Source: Paraphysoderma sedebokerense
Taxonomy: Eukaryota > Blastocladiomycota > Physodermatomycetes > Physodermatales > Physodermataceae
DNA: 58,367 bases
Direction of reading: 5' to 3'
NCBI GenBank assembly: GCA_025602915.1
Contig: JAHLJZ010000121.1
Span: forward strand, 1 to 58,367
Shown here: piece by piece, positions 1-10,753 of the stretch
How the letters are laid out: each line of letters starts with the position of its first letter
Position numbering within the stretch: the first letter of the stretch is position 1
Made by a program: the position numbers and the translations under genes
Notes under the pieces: model-generated
What the model saw: only the letters and a program-made list of their open reading frames with translations
The model's database searches: none
What the model was told of the DNA's origin: nothing

Positions 1-1890
1 CACATAATATAATTACATCGGGAACAATGGATTAGATTACATCCGTCTGATTTGGTGAACGAAAGGTTACATTTCGGGCACTGATATTCATCATAATCGA
101 TGTCATAGAGAATAGCTAAATAAGAAAAGTGATATCTGATAGGTGATAAAATAAGCAGATATACATACCACCCGTTTTACGGAATCCGACATGGCTTTCT
201 CAACATACAGCCTCAACTTTTCACTTTTGGTCTCTCCCGCCGCCCCATCGAACTCGTTGCACTTGTGAAAGGGTTTGAACTCGAGTTGACATAACAAACA
301 AGACTGCTTCCCGCACGAAGGAGAATTACACTTGAAAACTGATTTACACGGTTTGGCAAGCTTTTTGGCGACTTGTTCGGGCTGTAGTTTACTTTGAGAG
401 TTGAATAGCGAGGGTGCGATGTACTCGATATAGGAACGGATGTAGAGGTAACTGAAGGCAGCAAAGAAGGAAAGCATGGCGACTGGAACACTACTTAGGA
501 ATGGTCCCGGTATTGGTTTTAAAATGATTTTTAACATATCTACAAATTTGAAATATAACGGGTTGATGAATGAGGATAAGTGAGCGAGGAAATAGTAGAT
601 GGGGCCGAAAAGCGATGTAACGAGAGTATAGATTCCCAAGTTCGTCCAACCTTTCATGTCGATAAATGTCAGAAGGAACGATATTGATAGACAAGCAAGA
701 GGCAGGCCGAGTTTCTCTTCCGAAACGGGAACGAACCCCTTCGCCCATTCGTTAACTTTAACAAAGAATAAATCTATCGTCGGATCGTAATACTCCACGT
801 AGAAACAAAACGGGCATTTTGCAACCTCCAATGTTGAAGTCTCAAGCTGCGTCTCTAACAGACTATTGTAATAAGTACTTAACGTATCTTTGTTGAGTGC
901 CCTTTCCAGCATGGGATAACTAAAACCCACGGTACATCCACCAGATTCAAAGCATTTCACTTCTTTACCACGTAGTGATCCATTGCCAAACAGCCCTTCC
1001 TTAACGTAACGATTGACGCATTCCACGCAGAACAGGTGACCATCTCGACAAGAAACAAACTTTTCAAACGGTAGTGATGAATAGCAGCATGCGCAGGTAA
1101 TAAGTTGGTTCTGAATGGAGTACTGTGAATGATTAAGTTGGCGAGCGAGAGAGATATCGTTTGATAACTGATCTGACAATGCAGCTTTAGCGGAAGGAAG
1201 AAGTTGAAGTTCAGCCAGTGGTTCATTTCGGGCACATTGTACGGTTTTCGTTGCATTAGTATTGAGAATGGTAAGTTGATTAACGACGAGAAGAGTGACA
1301 TTGATTCGGATTGAGTTTTCAGTTTCGCATGTGTCAAAACGTAATCGTAATTACTCTCAGCTAAATATTCATAAATATGTCATTAGTGAACAAACAAACC
1401 AATTTTCACTTGGACCACAAGATTGCCGAAACGGATTGAACGACGAAGTAAGATAAACATCAACATACCAAGGAATGCTTTAATGGATGATTTCCAAAGT
1501 TTCGGAAAATCGTTATAAAGTCTACACCGACATCCTTTGATATACTCTGGGCTTCTAAAATAATCAAACCGTTCTAATTTACCCCATTCCCTCCGTATCG
1601 GATACTTTGAGCCCTGCTTCACCAATTCCTCAATCACTTAAACCACATGATTGTATTTATAATTCGTAATTCGCTCTCGTAGGTACCATGGTTCACAATC
1701 CGGAAAAACAGAATCTAGAATGTCCAAATACAGGTTATAAGATTCCGTTGAATTCGGGTCCGGGTGGACACAAGTCGGGTAGTAGGAGTTGTTTCGATCG
1801 ACTATTTTTTGTGTTATCCGTTCAACATGATCGGAATCATAGTAATTGATCAGTGAATCTAGATAGATTGGGTCTTTACGATGTCAAAAA
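1..1890 (-). CDS. RNF216-like RBR E3 ubiquitin ligase with membrane spans, 3' end outside window
   Basis: RBR (RING-IBR-RING2) E3 ligase of the RNF216/TRIAD3 type, which would pass ubiquitin through a RING2 cysteine. From the N-terminus, an exon near 1640-1890 reads DILDSVFPDCEPWYLRERI, typical of this family's upstream region. RING1 follows near 1130-900 (CACCYSSLPFEKFVSC, CVECV). The IBR begins with AKCPFCFYVEYYD near 810 and resumes with FKCNSPSCGKQSCLLC near 330. About 170 residues lie between these halves with two or three hydrophobic spans (near 540-700 and 430-500). An intron (donor GTATAT near 170, phase 1) leads to RING2 at 1-100 (CPKCNLSFTKSDGCNLIHC). The gene continues beyond position 1. 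The family assignment is strong. The 5' exons are uncertain: an open stretch at 1936-2166 may belong here, but I could not join it in phase. Confidence 0.82.
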
Positions 1891-1935
1891 GTCGAAATTA
1901 GATTATTTTCTGTGAGCAAAATATGACATAGAGAA

Positions 1936-2166
1936 TCAGGTTACCTGCGTCAGGAAAGAGGGCTGAAAGATCACGGATAATCTTTTGCCGTTGAAAGTTG
2001 AGGGAGGTGATACTGCTACTGGAAAATTTTGCCATTCTGCGTTCTTAGGCAATATAAAGACCACGTTGTATGAAATATCAGATACCAAAAGTCGCTGACT
2101 CGCTATAGTCTTGAACTTTGATGTGGATGGTCTAAGGGATGGAGCCAAGTCCGACCGCAGTTGTGT
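1936..2166 (-). other. Open reading stretch upstream of the RBR gene, possible 5' exon or end of another gene
   Basis: A stop-free stretch reads like real protein (SDISYNVVFILPKNAEWQNF, then FNGKRLSVIFQ) and ends in a good donor (CAG then GTAACC) or, unspliced, in a stop soon after. It has no ATG of its own, so it would need an upstream exon. Joining it to the next RBR exon at about 1890 by the obvious acceptor gives the wrong phase. It could be a 5' RBR exon with an unseen small exon between, or the last exon of a separate gene. I do not recognise the domain. Confidence 0.35.
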
Positions 2167-2578
2167 TCAGAAAAAGAGTTGAATCCGCAGAGATCCGATT
2201 CGAATGAGAGAATGACAGAGTTTGCGGTGTATATCAAGATAATATCCCACTCAATTTGAAACTATATAGTTTTACCACAAAGATTGGTTTATCTGGCATT
2301 TCGATATAATTCCCGATACAATCTCTGATGTGGCAAAGGCCTCGTGTCGGAAAGCTCGGGGCAAAAGTCGCCATTCATTCACAAGGCGATTCCAATTTCC
2401 AAAAAATTATAAAATTCGACATATATTACAGTTTTGCCATCAAAAATGACATTCTAAAAAATAGTTCATGCATTTCTTGATAGACCCAAAATAAAATAAT
2501 ATTTGAAAAAATTCAGTTGTTTCACTCGGTTTAACTGCAACTCAACACCCACGAAATCCCACTATCAATATTACTCTA

Positions 2579-4573
2579 CTACTCTGACGTCCCGTTGCTT
2601 CCAGCGCTCTCGGCTAATGCTCGATATACCAATGTCTTCATTTGAATAAAGAGAGCCCTATGTTGGGACAATAATTTTTCGATAGCTGTAATTGTTTCAT
2701 CTGCCGTGGTGGTATTGGCGTTGAAAGCGGCAATGACTATAGTTCAACACAGATTTGTCAATTTTGATCATGAAGCGACGATAAAATGGAAGAATTAAAA
2801 ACACACTTCTTGCAAACTTCTCAAACTCCTCCGGGCTCAACACATCTCTTATCTGTCGATAGACTCTCGGAGCATCAACAGTAGAAATATTGGAAGACTC
2901 TGTCCCTGCGTTTACACCTCCTGCGGCGCCGCGAGGACGGTTAGGCGATTGAGACGGCTTTCTTTGAACTGAGTTGCGAGGGGAGGACGCTGCTCTCGGA
3001 TGGTTACTAACCGACGGTGAGGGTGATCGATCGACTTTCTTTCGCATTGGAGATGGGCTTTTCCGTCGTTCTGATGACCGTTGTCGTGAGTTTACATCAC
3101 TATCTGTTTGACGATTGACGCTGGAACTAATCGACCCAGCTCGCAAGCCATTAGAAACAGCAGTGGTATCTTGCATTCGCTCCCATTCTGTGCGAAGGGA
3201 GAGAGGAGCCCCAGGTGACGGGTCCTTATCACTTTTTGACGGATGTGCAGAATCTACGAGGGAGGACTAAAGCGGTGCAGCAATGTCAGGTCTAAACCAT
3301 GTATTTGTAGCTAAGAGGAGCTGTAGCAAAGACTTATTAATTACCTTATCCATGAATGAGTCATAAGTCATATCTGCATTGACCTCACGATTTGCCATAT
3401 AACTTGATTCCTCGTCTTCAATTCTGCTACTCATTGCAATGCCACTAACATCTCCAGTTAAGCCGCTGTGCTTCAGCAAGCTTTCAGGTAAAAAAACATT
3501 GTCAACCGCCGTGTTAAGATTCAGTTTTCGTCCCTGATCCATGTTTGGTGATTTTCTCGTGCTCAAATCCGGCATCAAATTCGAGGAGCTAGTAGAAAAG
3601 CCGGATATCGGTATATGCTTTTTCGGCGATGTTAGAGATTCGTCGATATATGATTGTTCGATCTCGTTCAACGTCAGATTCCCAATTTCAGCCGGCGATA
3701 CTGTGACCATCGATACGATAGACTAGAAAGCAAAATGATTAGCGAGCTGATCTACGTCGCAGTTAATGAAATCCATTCGGGCTAATCATAATATCAGCTG
3801 ACATGGAGGGACCCACACAACTTTGTCAACACAGAGTTGACTAGCGAATGTTGGTTGATTGTGTTTGATTTCCAATGTTTTAACTTCCATTGGGGAAAAA
3901 TAAGTCGAAAAATGAGCCAATTCATATCTTTACCTTTCTGAAATGCTCCAGTTGTACTGCCACCTTTCTAATGGAATTGTATTTGTCTGCTAACATATTC
4001 TTTGAGGCTAGGATGGCATTCTTCTCAGCGTGTTGTGTGGCGAGGGCACTTTCTAACTCGGCCATTTTACTCTGCAAACCTCTGATTTGGTTTTCTAAAT
4101 GAACAATCTGGTATCCATGATGCAGTCTGTTATTTAAACTGAATGAGTTGAAGTGATAATGGGGATACAGTAATCTGACCTGTTGCTTTTGGTTTGAGGC
4201 GACTTGTTTCCATTGATTGACTTCGCTGGAAAGAGAGCTAGTGCGCTTGTTGAAAGCATCCTGGTTTGGACGAAACGAATGTAGTTAATCAAAAACAAGT
4301 TTCAGGGTTTATATGATGTTGAGTACATGCAAAGAGACAGATCAATGAATTGGCCCGTATGAAGGGAATGAAAAGCACAGGTATGAACAGAGTGGTGAGA
4401 ACACACCTTAATAAGATCGAAAGCATTCTGAAGCTGTAGAGATAATGAAGAATCGGTTAAAAAAAGATGAGACTGAGTTAATCAAAGGAAGATGCAGAAA
4501 GACAGCGAGGGAACGGCATACAGACTTGTTTATCGTGATCGGTTTTTGTTGCGGACAAGAGATCCATAGACAT
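2579..4573 (-). CDS. At4g15545-like coiled-coil protein
   Basis: Multi-exon gene related to plant protein At4g15545 (NAI2-interacting protein family). Small first exons (from ATG at 4573, MSMDLLSATKTDHDKQ) lead into a coiled coil near 3900-4260, with segments such as LENQIRGLQSKMAELESALA and ILASKNMLADKYNSIRKVAV. A Ser-rich middle exon occupies 3267-3726, and a basic Ser/Pro/Arg-rich stretch follows at 2900-3180. The recognisable end is a short C-terminal domain, VYRQIRDVLSPEEFEKFAR, then after an intron FNANTTTADETITAIEKLL and LFIQMKTLVYRALAES, with the stop at 2579. In plants this family is linked to ER bodies. Its role in fungi is not known to me, though trafficking or a scaffold is possible. 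The C-terminal domain match is good. The small 5' exons are less sure. Confidence 0.68.
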
Positions 4574-5072
4574 TTCAACAGATGTATACGCAATGAAAAA
4601 TGCAAGTAGATTTCAGCGTACGCCGTGCTATAGCTATGACCTGTATCTATATGAAATATGAGTGTCTGATATCAGTAGGTGAGGATGAGGAGAAGCGAGA
4701 TGATCAGGGAATCAGGGAGGAAGGAACATCAGGTTTTTCAAGCGCGCACAAGACAGGGAATGATACAATTGCAAATATTTCTGCTTCACTTTTCAAAGAA
4801 TAATAATTTGTAATTATATCCAACTGAAATCTACATAGTCCTGTTGCAGACTATTTGCTTTCCTTGTAAAAAACTTGAGTGATGGCTGAAAGTATTTCAT
4901 TTCTGCATGCAATGTTCTGGATCAGTGTGGATCTGTCAAACCGCTGGAGACGCATCGACGGAGGGAAATATAAATGTTGGATATTCAAAGTTATTAGTTT
5001 CGTCAATTTTGTTATTACATATGTATCGTTATTTACAATTGGCCATTCTGCGCGTCATTATTCTTCCACTCT
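4574..5072. other. Intergenic, no gene seen
   Basis: AT-rich sequence between the promoter side of the At4g15545-like gene and the 3' end of the next minus-strand gene. Short open frames on the plus strand have no recognisable protein features. I see nothing else. Confidence 0.6.
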
Positions 5073-5642
5073 TCAAGCTTCAATCCAAACCTCCCGCGGA
5101 TTCAATCCGCCAAAGATGGAATGTTTCGCCCTTACATATGACATTTCGACAGCTCTGGATATCACCTCTGCTTTTCTCTCCATCTCTGTATCTTCACTGT
5201 CCCCCTTCTCTTCATCATCCTCCAGTCGTTCATTCAACGTCGATGCCGACTCTTCTGACGTTTCCGATAAAGATTCAGCTCGCGCCGCATTTGGAGTCAG
5301 TGGAATTTCTTCAAAGGGTATCAGTGGGCCATCATGTTTGTTCAATTCCATGTCCAAGGTTAATAACTTCTCATTCGATATTTTACTGTCTCTCCTCAAC
5401 CGTGGACAACTTCTCTGAGTTTCTGTCGAGTACGGGGACATGATCATCGAGCAGTCATCGAGATGCGTTACTTTATTTCGAAAAGACTGAGATTTCTCTT
5501 CGGTTAAATCATGTATAGAGACGAATTTCACTTGCGACCTCGATTTTTGCCTTGATTTTGGTTTAAGTGGTTTTTCACTTTTTCTGTTGCCGGAAGAGGG
5601 CGATGCGATGGAGCGGACGAGTTTGAAGAACGACAGGGTCAT
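5073..5642 (-). CDS. Hypothetical 189-residue acidic protein
   Basis: Single open frame from ATG at 5642 to TGA at 5073. I do not recognise the family. The first 45 residues are basic and Ser-rich (SEKPLKPKSRQKSRSQVKF). The middle holds possible phosphorylation sites (SPYSTE, PLTPNAARAESLSETSEES). Residues 130-155 are very acidic (NERLEDDEEKGDSEDTEMER). The end reads AKHSIFGGLNPREVWIEA. There is no signal peptide or membrane span. An open stretch upstream at about 5700-5915 on the same strand (SAEELSLSLSIARDVSK) might be a 5' exon, since it ends in a GTATAT donor, but I could not settle this. The biased composition looks like real coding sequence, not chance. Confidence 0.5.
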   Translation of the reverse strand: MTLSFFKLVRSIASPSSGNRKSEKPLKPKSRQKSRSQVKFVSIHDLTEEKSQSFRNKVTHLDDCSMIMSPYSTETQRSCPRLRRDSKISNEKLLTLDMELNKHDGPLIPFEEIPLTPNAARAESLSETSEESASTLNERLEDDEEKGDSEDTEMERKAEVISRAVEMSYVRAKHSIFGGLNPREVWIEA

Positions 5643-7475
5643 CTTGCACTATTGCAGTAATCTCAACAACTAGAATAAAGATTGCAACTGTAGGAATAGC
5701 TCACGTTTATATACCGTATCAGATATGCCGTCCAAAGTGGATTGATCATTCGATGCGCGAGAGGGAATGTCGAATGCGGCCAATGAGCGGCGTGTCCTGT
5801 GTCGTGCTCCTTTGCTCACATCGCGTGCAATCGACAACGACAGACTCAACTCTTCTGCCGACTGAAATGCTGCAAACAGTGGGAATAGTGCGTCTACAAT
5901 CACACTTTGCAACAACTGGTTGCAACTTTTGTAATAGCTATTCCTTAGGAAACTTCTTCGTGCTCGGTTGTGCTCCGGCCTCCGAGTATGAATCTTGCGT
6001 GGCTTAGTTGGTGCGCCGTTCCGCGCAAGTTCTTGCTATAATTTGATGATATTAAGCTAGTGGCATCTGTATGGCTTGAGGATTACTTTATCCAGAACAA
6101 TATCTTCTGATGCTCTTCTCATCTGGTTGTTTAGGCAATGCTATCATTGATTACCCCGTAGAGAACGATAGCATAAATGTACTTTGGTTTCCGGGTATCG
6201 CTTCGTGTCCTTTCTTTCGGGCCCACTTGGCGAATTGTAAACTTCATCAAACCATCTCTCTACTGCCGCTTTATGTAGATACTTTTGGCCTTTGCTAGTA
6301 CATGGAGTTTTGAAAACGAAATGAACTTGTTGACCCGCGCGAGCAGAACGGAATTTATTTGTTATTTGATAATTATTGTCCTGTTGCAAATTAATCATGT
6401 TGCAAATGTCAAAGTTACGAATTCCTCAGTCTAAAAACAGCAGCATTGTTGCATGCAGGAATTTTATAGATGCAACCTCAATTGAAACGATTTCTCCGCA
6501 AGCGCACATCCCTTACAAGTTAGACGAATTAGGAGAGCTGTCGTCCACCAACATGCAATGGTTGGCCAATAATCAGAGTTCAATGGAAGTAGTAACATGC
6601 AGTTTTAAGATTGTAGTAATCAGCTCTATTACAGGTTCTTCAATAGATAATGAGTAGAAAAACCGTTAAAATCAGCATTAGTGCCACTGAGATTTACAAC
6701 ACGCTAAAGTATGTATTGTCCGCGTTTTATTCTTGAAACTCTGTTTGGCAGATCCCATAGGTTTTAAGAAGGGAGATTTCGTCCAATGTTTTCATTAGCT
6801 GATACAAATCATAAAAGAGCGTGGATGAATAGCGAGGCGAATGATTCAAACAATGTTGAGTCGAGTCAAAATAAGCAGCCAATTCAAAGAATTAAAAGTA
6901 GCTTACAGAATGACCCTTCAAACTTCAATGGTCAGAAGTCAGAACAGAGCGGGCTTATTCAAAGTCAAATTGCCACATGAAAGCACTTTAACATTACCAA
7001 TGTTGAACGATTTTTAAGCTCTATATTTGGCGATGAAATGATGAATATTAAATAATAAAACTCGGATCACAATCGAAGCAGACCGGCTCCACATTTGTCC
7101 GAGGCCCAAGGCAACCTTTGACAGACAGTGTGATTGACCAAGGGAGTTCAACAGAGTCATATTATTCTTCAGATTCTATTGCTACTGTTGTAAATATGCT
7201 GTTCCATATTAACTGTACATATACCACTCAATATATCCTTATGTCAATTGCCCTTACATCGTGATTTCACCAGTGGCGAATGCTGCCCAGACAAAGGCCG
7301 AGGCTGACAAATTTTCTCACATTTTGTCCGACAGCACACCCGATGGGATAATTGGGTTTTTTGAGTACCCGATGGCCACACATTATATAATGCCCATCGA
7401 GGTGCTTTTATCTTCCATTCGCATCAGAAGCAACTTATCTTTTGCATTTGAAATAGGTATCAATCAACAGTAAAC
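5643..7475. other. Gene-poor 1.8 kb with weak coding-like pieces
   Basis: No recognisable gene. Several short stretches look protein-like: plus 6376-6657, plus 6786-6980 (Asn/Gln/Ser-rich, e.g. QNDPSNFNGQKSEQSG), plus about 7065-7250 (RGPRQPLTDSVIDQGSS) and minus 6144-6398 (KYLHKAAVERWFDEVYNS). They could be exons of an unknown low-complexity protein or remains of a decayed gene. I found no convincing splice chain between them. The stretch just upstream of 7476 would also hold the promoter of the alcohol dehydrogenase gene. Confidence 0.35.
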
Positions 7476-9267
7476 ATGTCTGCAGGAAAATTCGACGTGA
7501 TCAATGGGTACGTTTTTCGGTTGTTTGTGTGATAAACACGGTGTCGATATCACTACTAACGTTGTCTTATACGCTTACCTTGCTATCTCTCCTTGTCGTT
7601 GGGTTTTTGTGATAACTAGATACGCAGCCCTTAAAGCCGGCGGACCCCTCGAAAAATGGAGTTACAAACCACGTCCTCTAGGAACGACTGATGTCGAAAT
7701 CAAGGTTGCCTACTGTGGAATCTGTGGAAGTGATGTTCATGCCATTGATTCGGAATGGAGTATGTTTCGCAGCATTTAAAATTGACAACAATTATATGAA
7801 AGTGAAATACTAACGGCTTTTATGATTGATTCGTGGTTCAGATCATGTTACTTTCCCTATTATCGTTGGGTATGTTGATTATCGTGGTGAGATTTTGTGG
7901 CTCGCAATATTCGTGGATACTAATAATTTATTCTTTCTCCCCGCTACTCTCGATCCATCATCCGGATTGATACCTTCGCTGGAATCAATGGTTTTTGGTT
8001 TTATGATTTGACCAGGCACGAAATCATCGGCACTGTTACAGCTGTTGGTTCAAATGTAACTCATCTTAAAGCTGGAGATCGAGTCGGTGTCGGTGCACAG
8101 TGTTCGTATCTATCTTGCATTAATTTCCGGCTGCTTATGGCTGTACTAATTAAATATTTACACCGTCGTAGGCGATGCTTGCTTGAATTGTATCCACTGC
8201 AAAAAGGGACACGACAACAATTGTTTCGGCAGAGTTTTCACTTATAATGGAAAATATAAATCAGGTATGGCCGGTTAGCTTGAGTCATTATTATTGCCAT
8301 TTCAACTAACCGTCGCTATATGACTGTTAGACGGAGCCATGTCTCAAGGTGGTTATGCTGAAGCTGTTCGAGTCCCCTCGCAATATGCGTTCAAATTGCC
8401 CGAAAAACTTCCATCTGATGTTGCTGCCCCATTATTGTGTGCTGGTGTCACGGTTTGGCAACCATTGAGGAGTATGTCACTCTATTATATTAATCAAGGG
8501 CTTTGGCGGTTACTGACATCAAATGTTCTTAGAATACATGCACCCTTTCTGTCGAGTGTATGTGCTTTTAACCCTTGTTTGAAAATCTCGTAGTTACTGA
8601 CAACTTTGCCTCATATCAGTGGTGTCATTGGTATTGGTGGATTAGGTCACTTGGCAGTGCAGTTCGCAGCAAAACTAGGAGCAACTTCAGTTGTTGCCAT
8701 CACTTCATCCTCTGGATCCAAGAAAGACGATTGCTTCAAATTGGGTGCAACCGACGTTTTGGATATTAAAGATGATAAATCAGTCAAGAACTGGTCAAAC
8801 AAAGTAAGTTTCTGTAGCCGCGTCTAAAGTTTTTGCAGCCTTATTTATATCCGATATGTCTTATTTAGCTCGACGTCATCATATGTACCGCTAATTCGTC
8901 AACACTTCCGTGGGACAAATATCTCTCTCTCCTTAACAACTTTGGTACATTCGTGATCGTCGGATTACCGGAGGCACCAATTAGTCTGAATGTTATGCCA
9001 ATTGTGATGAAGCAATTGGTAATAACGGGATCGCTGATTGGTGGTCGTGCTGATATCGAAGAAATGTTGCAGTTTGCTGCCGAGAAGGAGGTAAAACCAT
9101 GGATAGAAGTGAAGAAGATGGACGAAGTGAACGAAGGTATATTATTCGGGCACTGCTAATGTTTGTTTGCTTTAAGTTGTATGTGCCTAACAGCTTTTTG
9201 TGTTATAGCAATTCAAAAAGTTCGAGATAATCAAGCGCGGTATAGAATGGTGTTGAAGAACGATTGA
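7476..9267 (+). CDS. Zinc-dependent, cinnamyl-type alcohol dehydrogenase (ADH6/ADH7-like)
   Basis: Medium-chain NADP-dependent alcohol dehydrogenase that would interconvert aldehydes and alcohols in the cytosol. Exon 1 starts MSAGKFDVING. After an intron at 7508-7620 (phase checked), YAALKAGGPLEKWSYKPRPL and VAYCGICGSDVHAID carry the catalytic-zinc cysteine region. Then come HVTFPIIVG, HEIIGTVTAVGS, the structural-zinc cysteines (GDACLNCIHCKKGHDNNC), GGYAEAVRVPSQYAFKLP and the NADP-binding glycine motif GIGGLGHLAVQFAAKLGA near 8630. The end is MDEVNE spliced to AIQKVRDNQARYRMVLKND, stop at 9267. At least six introns are present, and an AATAAA lies about 95 bases after the stop. Length and motifs match yeast ADH6 and plant CAD relatives. 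The substrate cannot be read from the sequence. Confidence 0.9.
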
Positions 9268-9588
9268 CTGAAGGCCGCAAACCTGTAATAGTACACTTGT
9301 GAGGATGGTACAACGAAAGAGGAATAATTAATCTTCAATCTACGATGATTATGAATATGAAATAAAGTTTATCTTAATATATTTCTTAATTGTAAATGTC
9401 CAATGACGCTCCGATTTCAGCGTTCACGCCCTCATGGAGGAGGAATGATGGCGCGACACGTGGTCTTCGTTGGACCGGCCGTTCCCTCCTGTATGCCTCT
9501 TGAGTCAATTCGGCCGCCGCACAAATACAAACAACCAAATATAAAGTTAATTTCTACGTCTTGATCGTACAACAAACCCCAATTTATC
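9268..9588. other. Intergenic between ADH and DUF1748 genes
   Basis: Holds the ADH 3' end and the probable DUF1748 promoter. A GC-richer patch at about 9407-9490 includes an E-box-like CACGTG near 9459. Nothing else is seen. Confidence 0.5.
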
Positions 9589-10275
9589 ATGTCGACAAAG
9601 GTGCTACACATTGCAATCGATTTGGCTCTAGTGAGTACGATATTTGCCGGTATAAGACGTTCGAGCGGTTACAGTACGTATTTGACATATATGAACTCGA
9701 CAAACAGCAATATAGCTCCGTAATCCTTGGATATGAGGCTGTACTGGGATCTGGCTGATTCTAGAGAACCCTTCTTGAGCCATGGGATTCAAGAGTAGAG
9801 GAAGAAACAGGTTGATGAGTTGTGTTGGCCTTTGAGTGGCGCTAGAAGAGCTCCCGCATTCTGTTGTAGAAAGTTGAAATCTCTAACTGTGCTGTTTTCT
9901 TTATATTCGTAAATCAAATAGAACCAGCGACAGATAAAATTGAGAATGAAAAGATACGATATGTTGCTGATAAGTTCTTTGTGAGTATTTAATGAACATT
10001 GCGTCTACTTTCTTTAGAGCGACAATACCGCTGCAGAAGACATTAAGACTTTTCCAGTCGTTGCTTCGATTCGTATTGTCTACATGCATATAACAATACT
10101 AATCACTGGCCTCTACTTATTCTCTCTTATTTGCCTGGATGTTCATGTTCATGAATTTGGTGTATCTTTCCGTGTAACATCAATCCACTGTGGTAAATAG
10201 GACGCCGGAGAATGGATCATGGATAGGAGTGTCGAGCAGATGAGCAAGTACCCAGAATATTTCAAACGGAAATGA
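9589..10275 (+). CDS. DUF1748 small fungal protein, three exons
   Basis: Fungal-specific small protein of the DUF1748 family, function unknown. All three exons were joined in phase. Exon 1 (9589-9673) gives MSTKVLHIAIDLALVSTIFA and GIRRSSGY. Exon 2 (9922-9980) gives KPATDKIENEKIRYVADKFF. Exon 3 (10201-10275) gives DAGEWIMDRSVEQMSKYPEY and FKRK. The total is 72 residues, the usual family length. The N-terminal half forms one hydrophobic segment (AIDLALVSTIFAGI), which suggests membrane association. Unspliced, exon 1 runs to a stop at 9723, so a simple ORF search would find only a misleading 44-residue product. Donors are GTACGT and GTGAGT. Confidence 0.88.
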
Positions 10276-10753
10276 GACGGTCTATCGCAATTTTTTGAAT
10301 TGTTAGCAAAAACCAAAGACAAATGCTATTGATGAGTTAGGAAATCATATTCCTGAGTGATCTGTGCGGAGATATTTAACCTATGGGTTTTGACAGAGAT
10401 GGATTTCATTGTATTCATTCATCTAATGTAAATTTCAATATCAAGAACTTGAATTCAGTTTATAATGTGATTTATTTCCACAGACATGTGACTTATGTTC
10501 AGCTGATGTACGCCACAGGCATCGCTGAATGAGTTGAAAATTCAAGTCTGCGCAAAATTTGAATATCAGAAACCGAAAAGTAACTCAGTTCGATACTATA
10601 TTCAACCATTAATTCATATTATACATCATTTGATTCAATTCATCCTACAAATATGGTCGCCAAGTTTAATGTAGAGGTAACTTTAGCCAGTTCTGCGGAA
10701 GTTACGTCACGCTGGTGACGGTATATTAACTGCCCTTGCCTTTTTTGGATCTT
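10276..10753. other. Intergenic upstream of the Vip1-like gene
   Basis: AT-rich sequence with no gene seen. An ATG at 10653 followed by a donor-like GTAACT was considered as a first exon but does not join in phase. The coding start fits better at 10754. Confidence 0.5.

Noticed and set aside
10653-10676. ATG followed by a donor-like GTAACT as first exon of the Vip1-like gene
   Set aside because: Cannot be joined in phase to the RRM exon, while ATG 10754 leads straight into it in frame.
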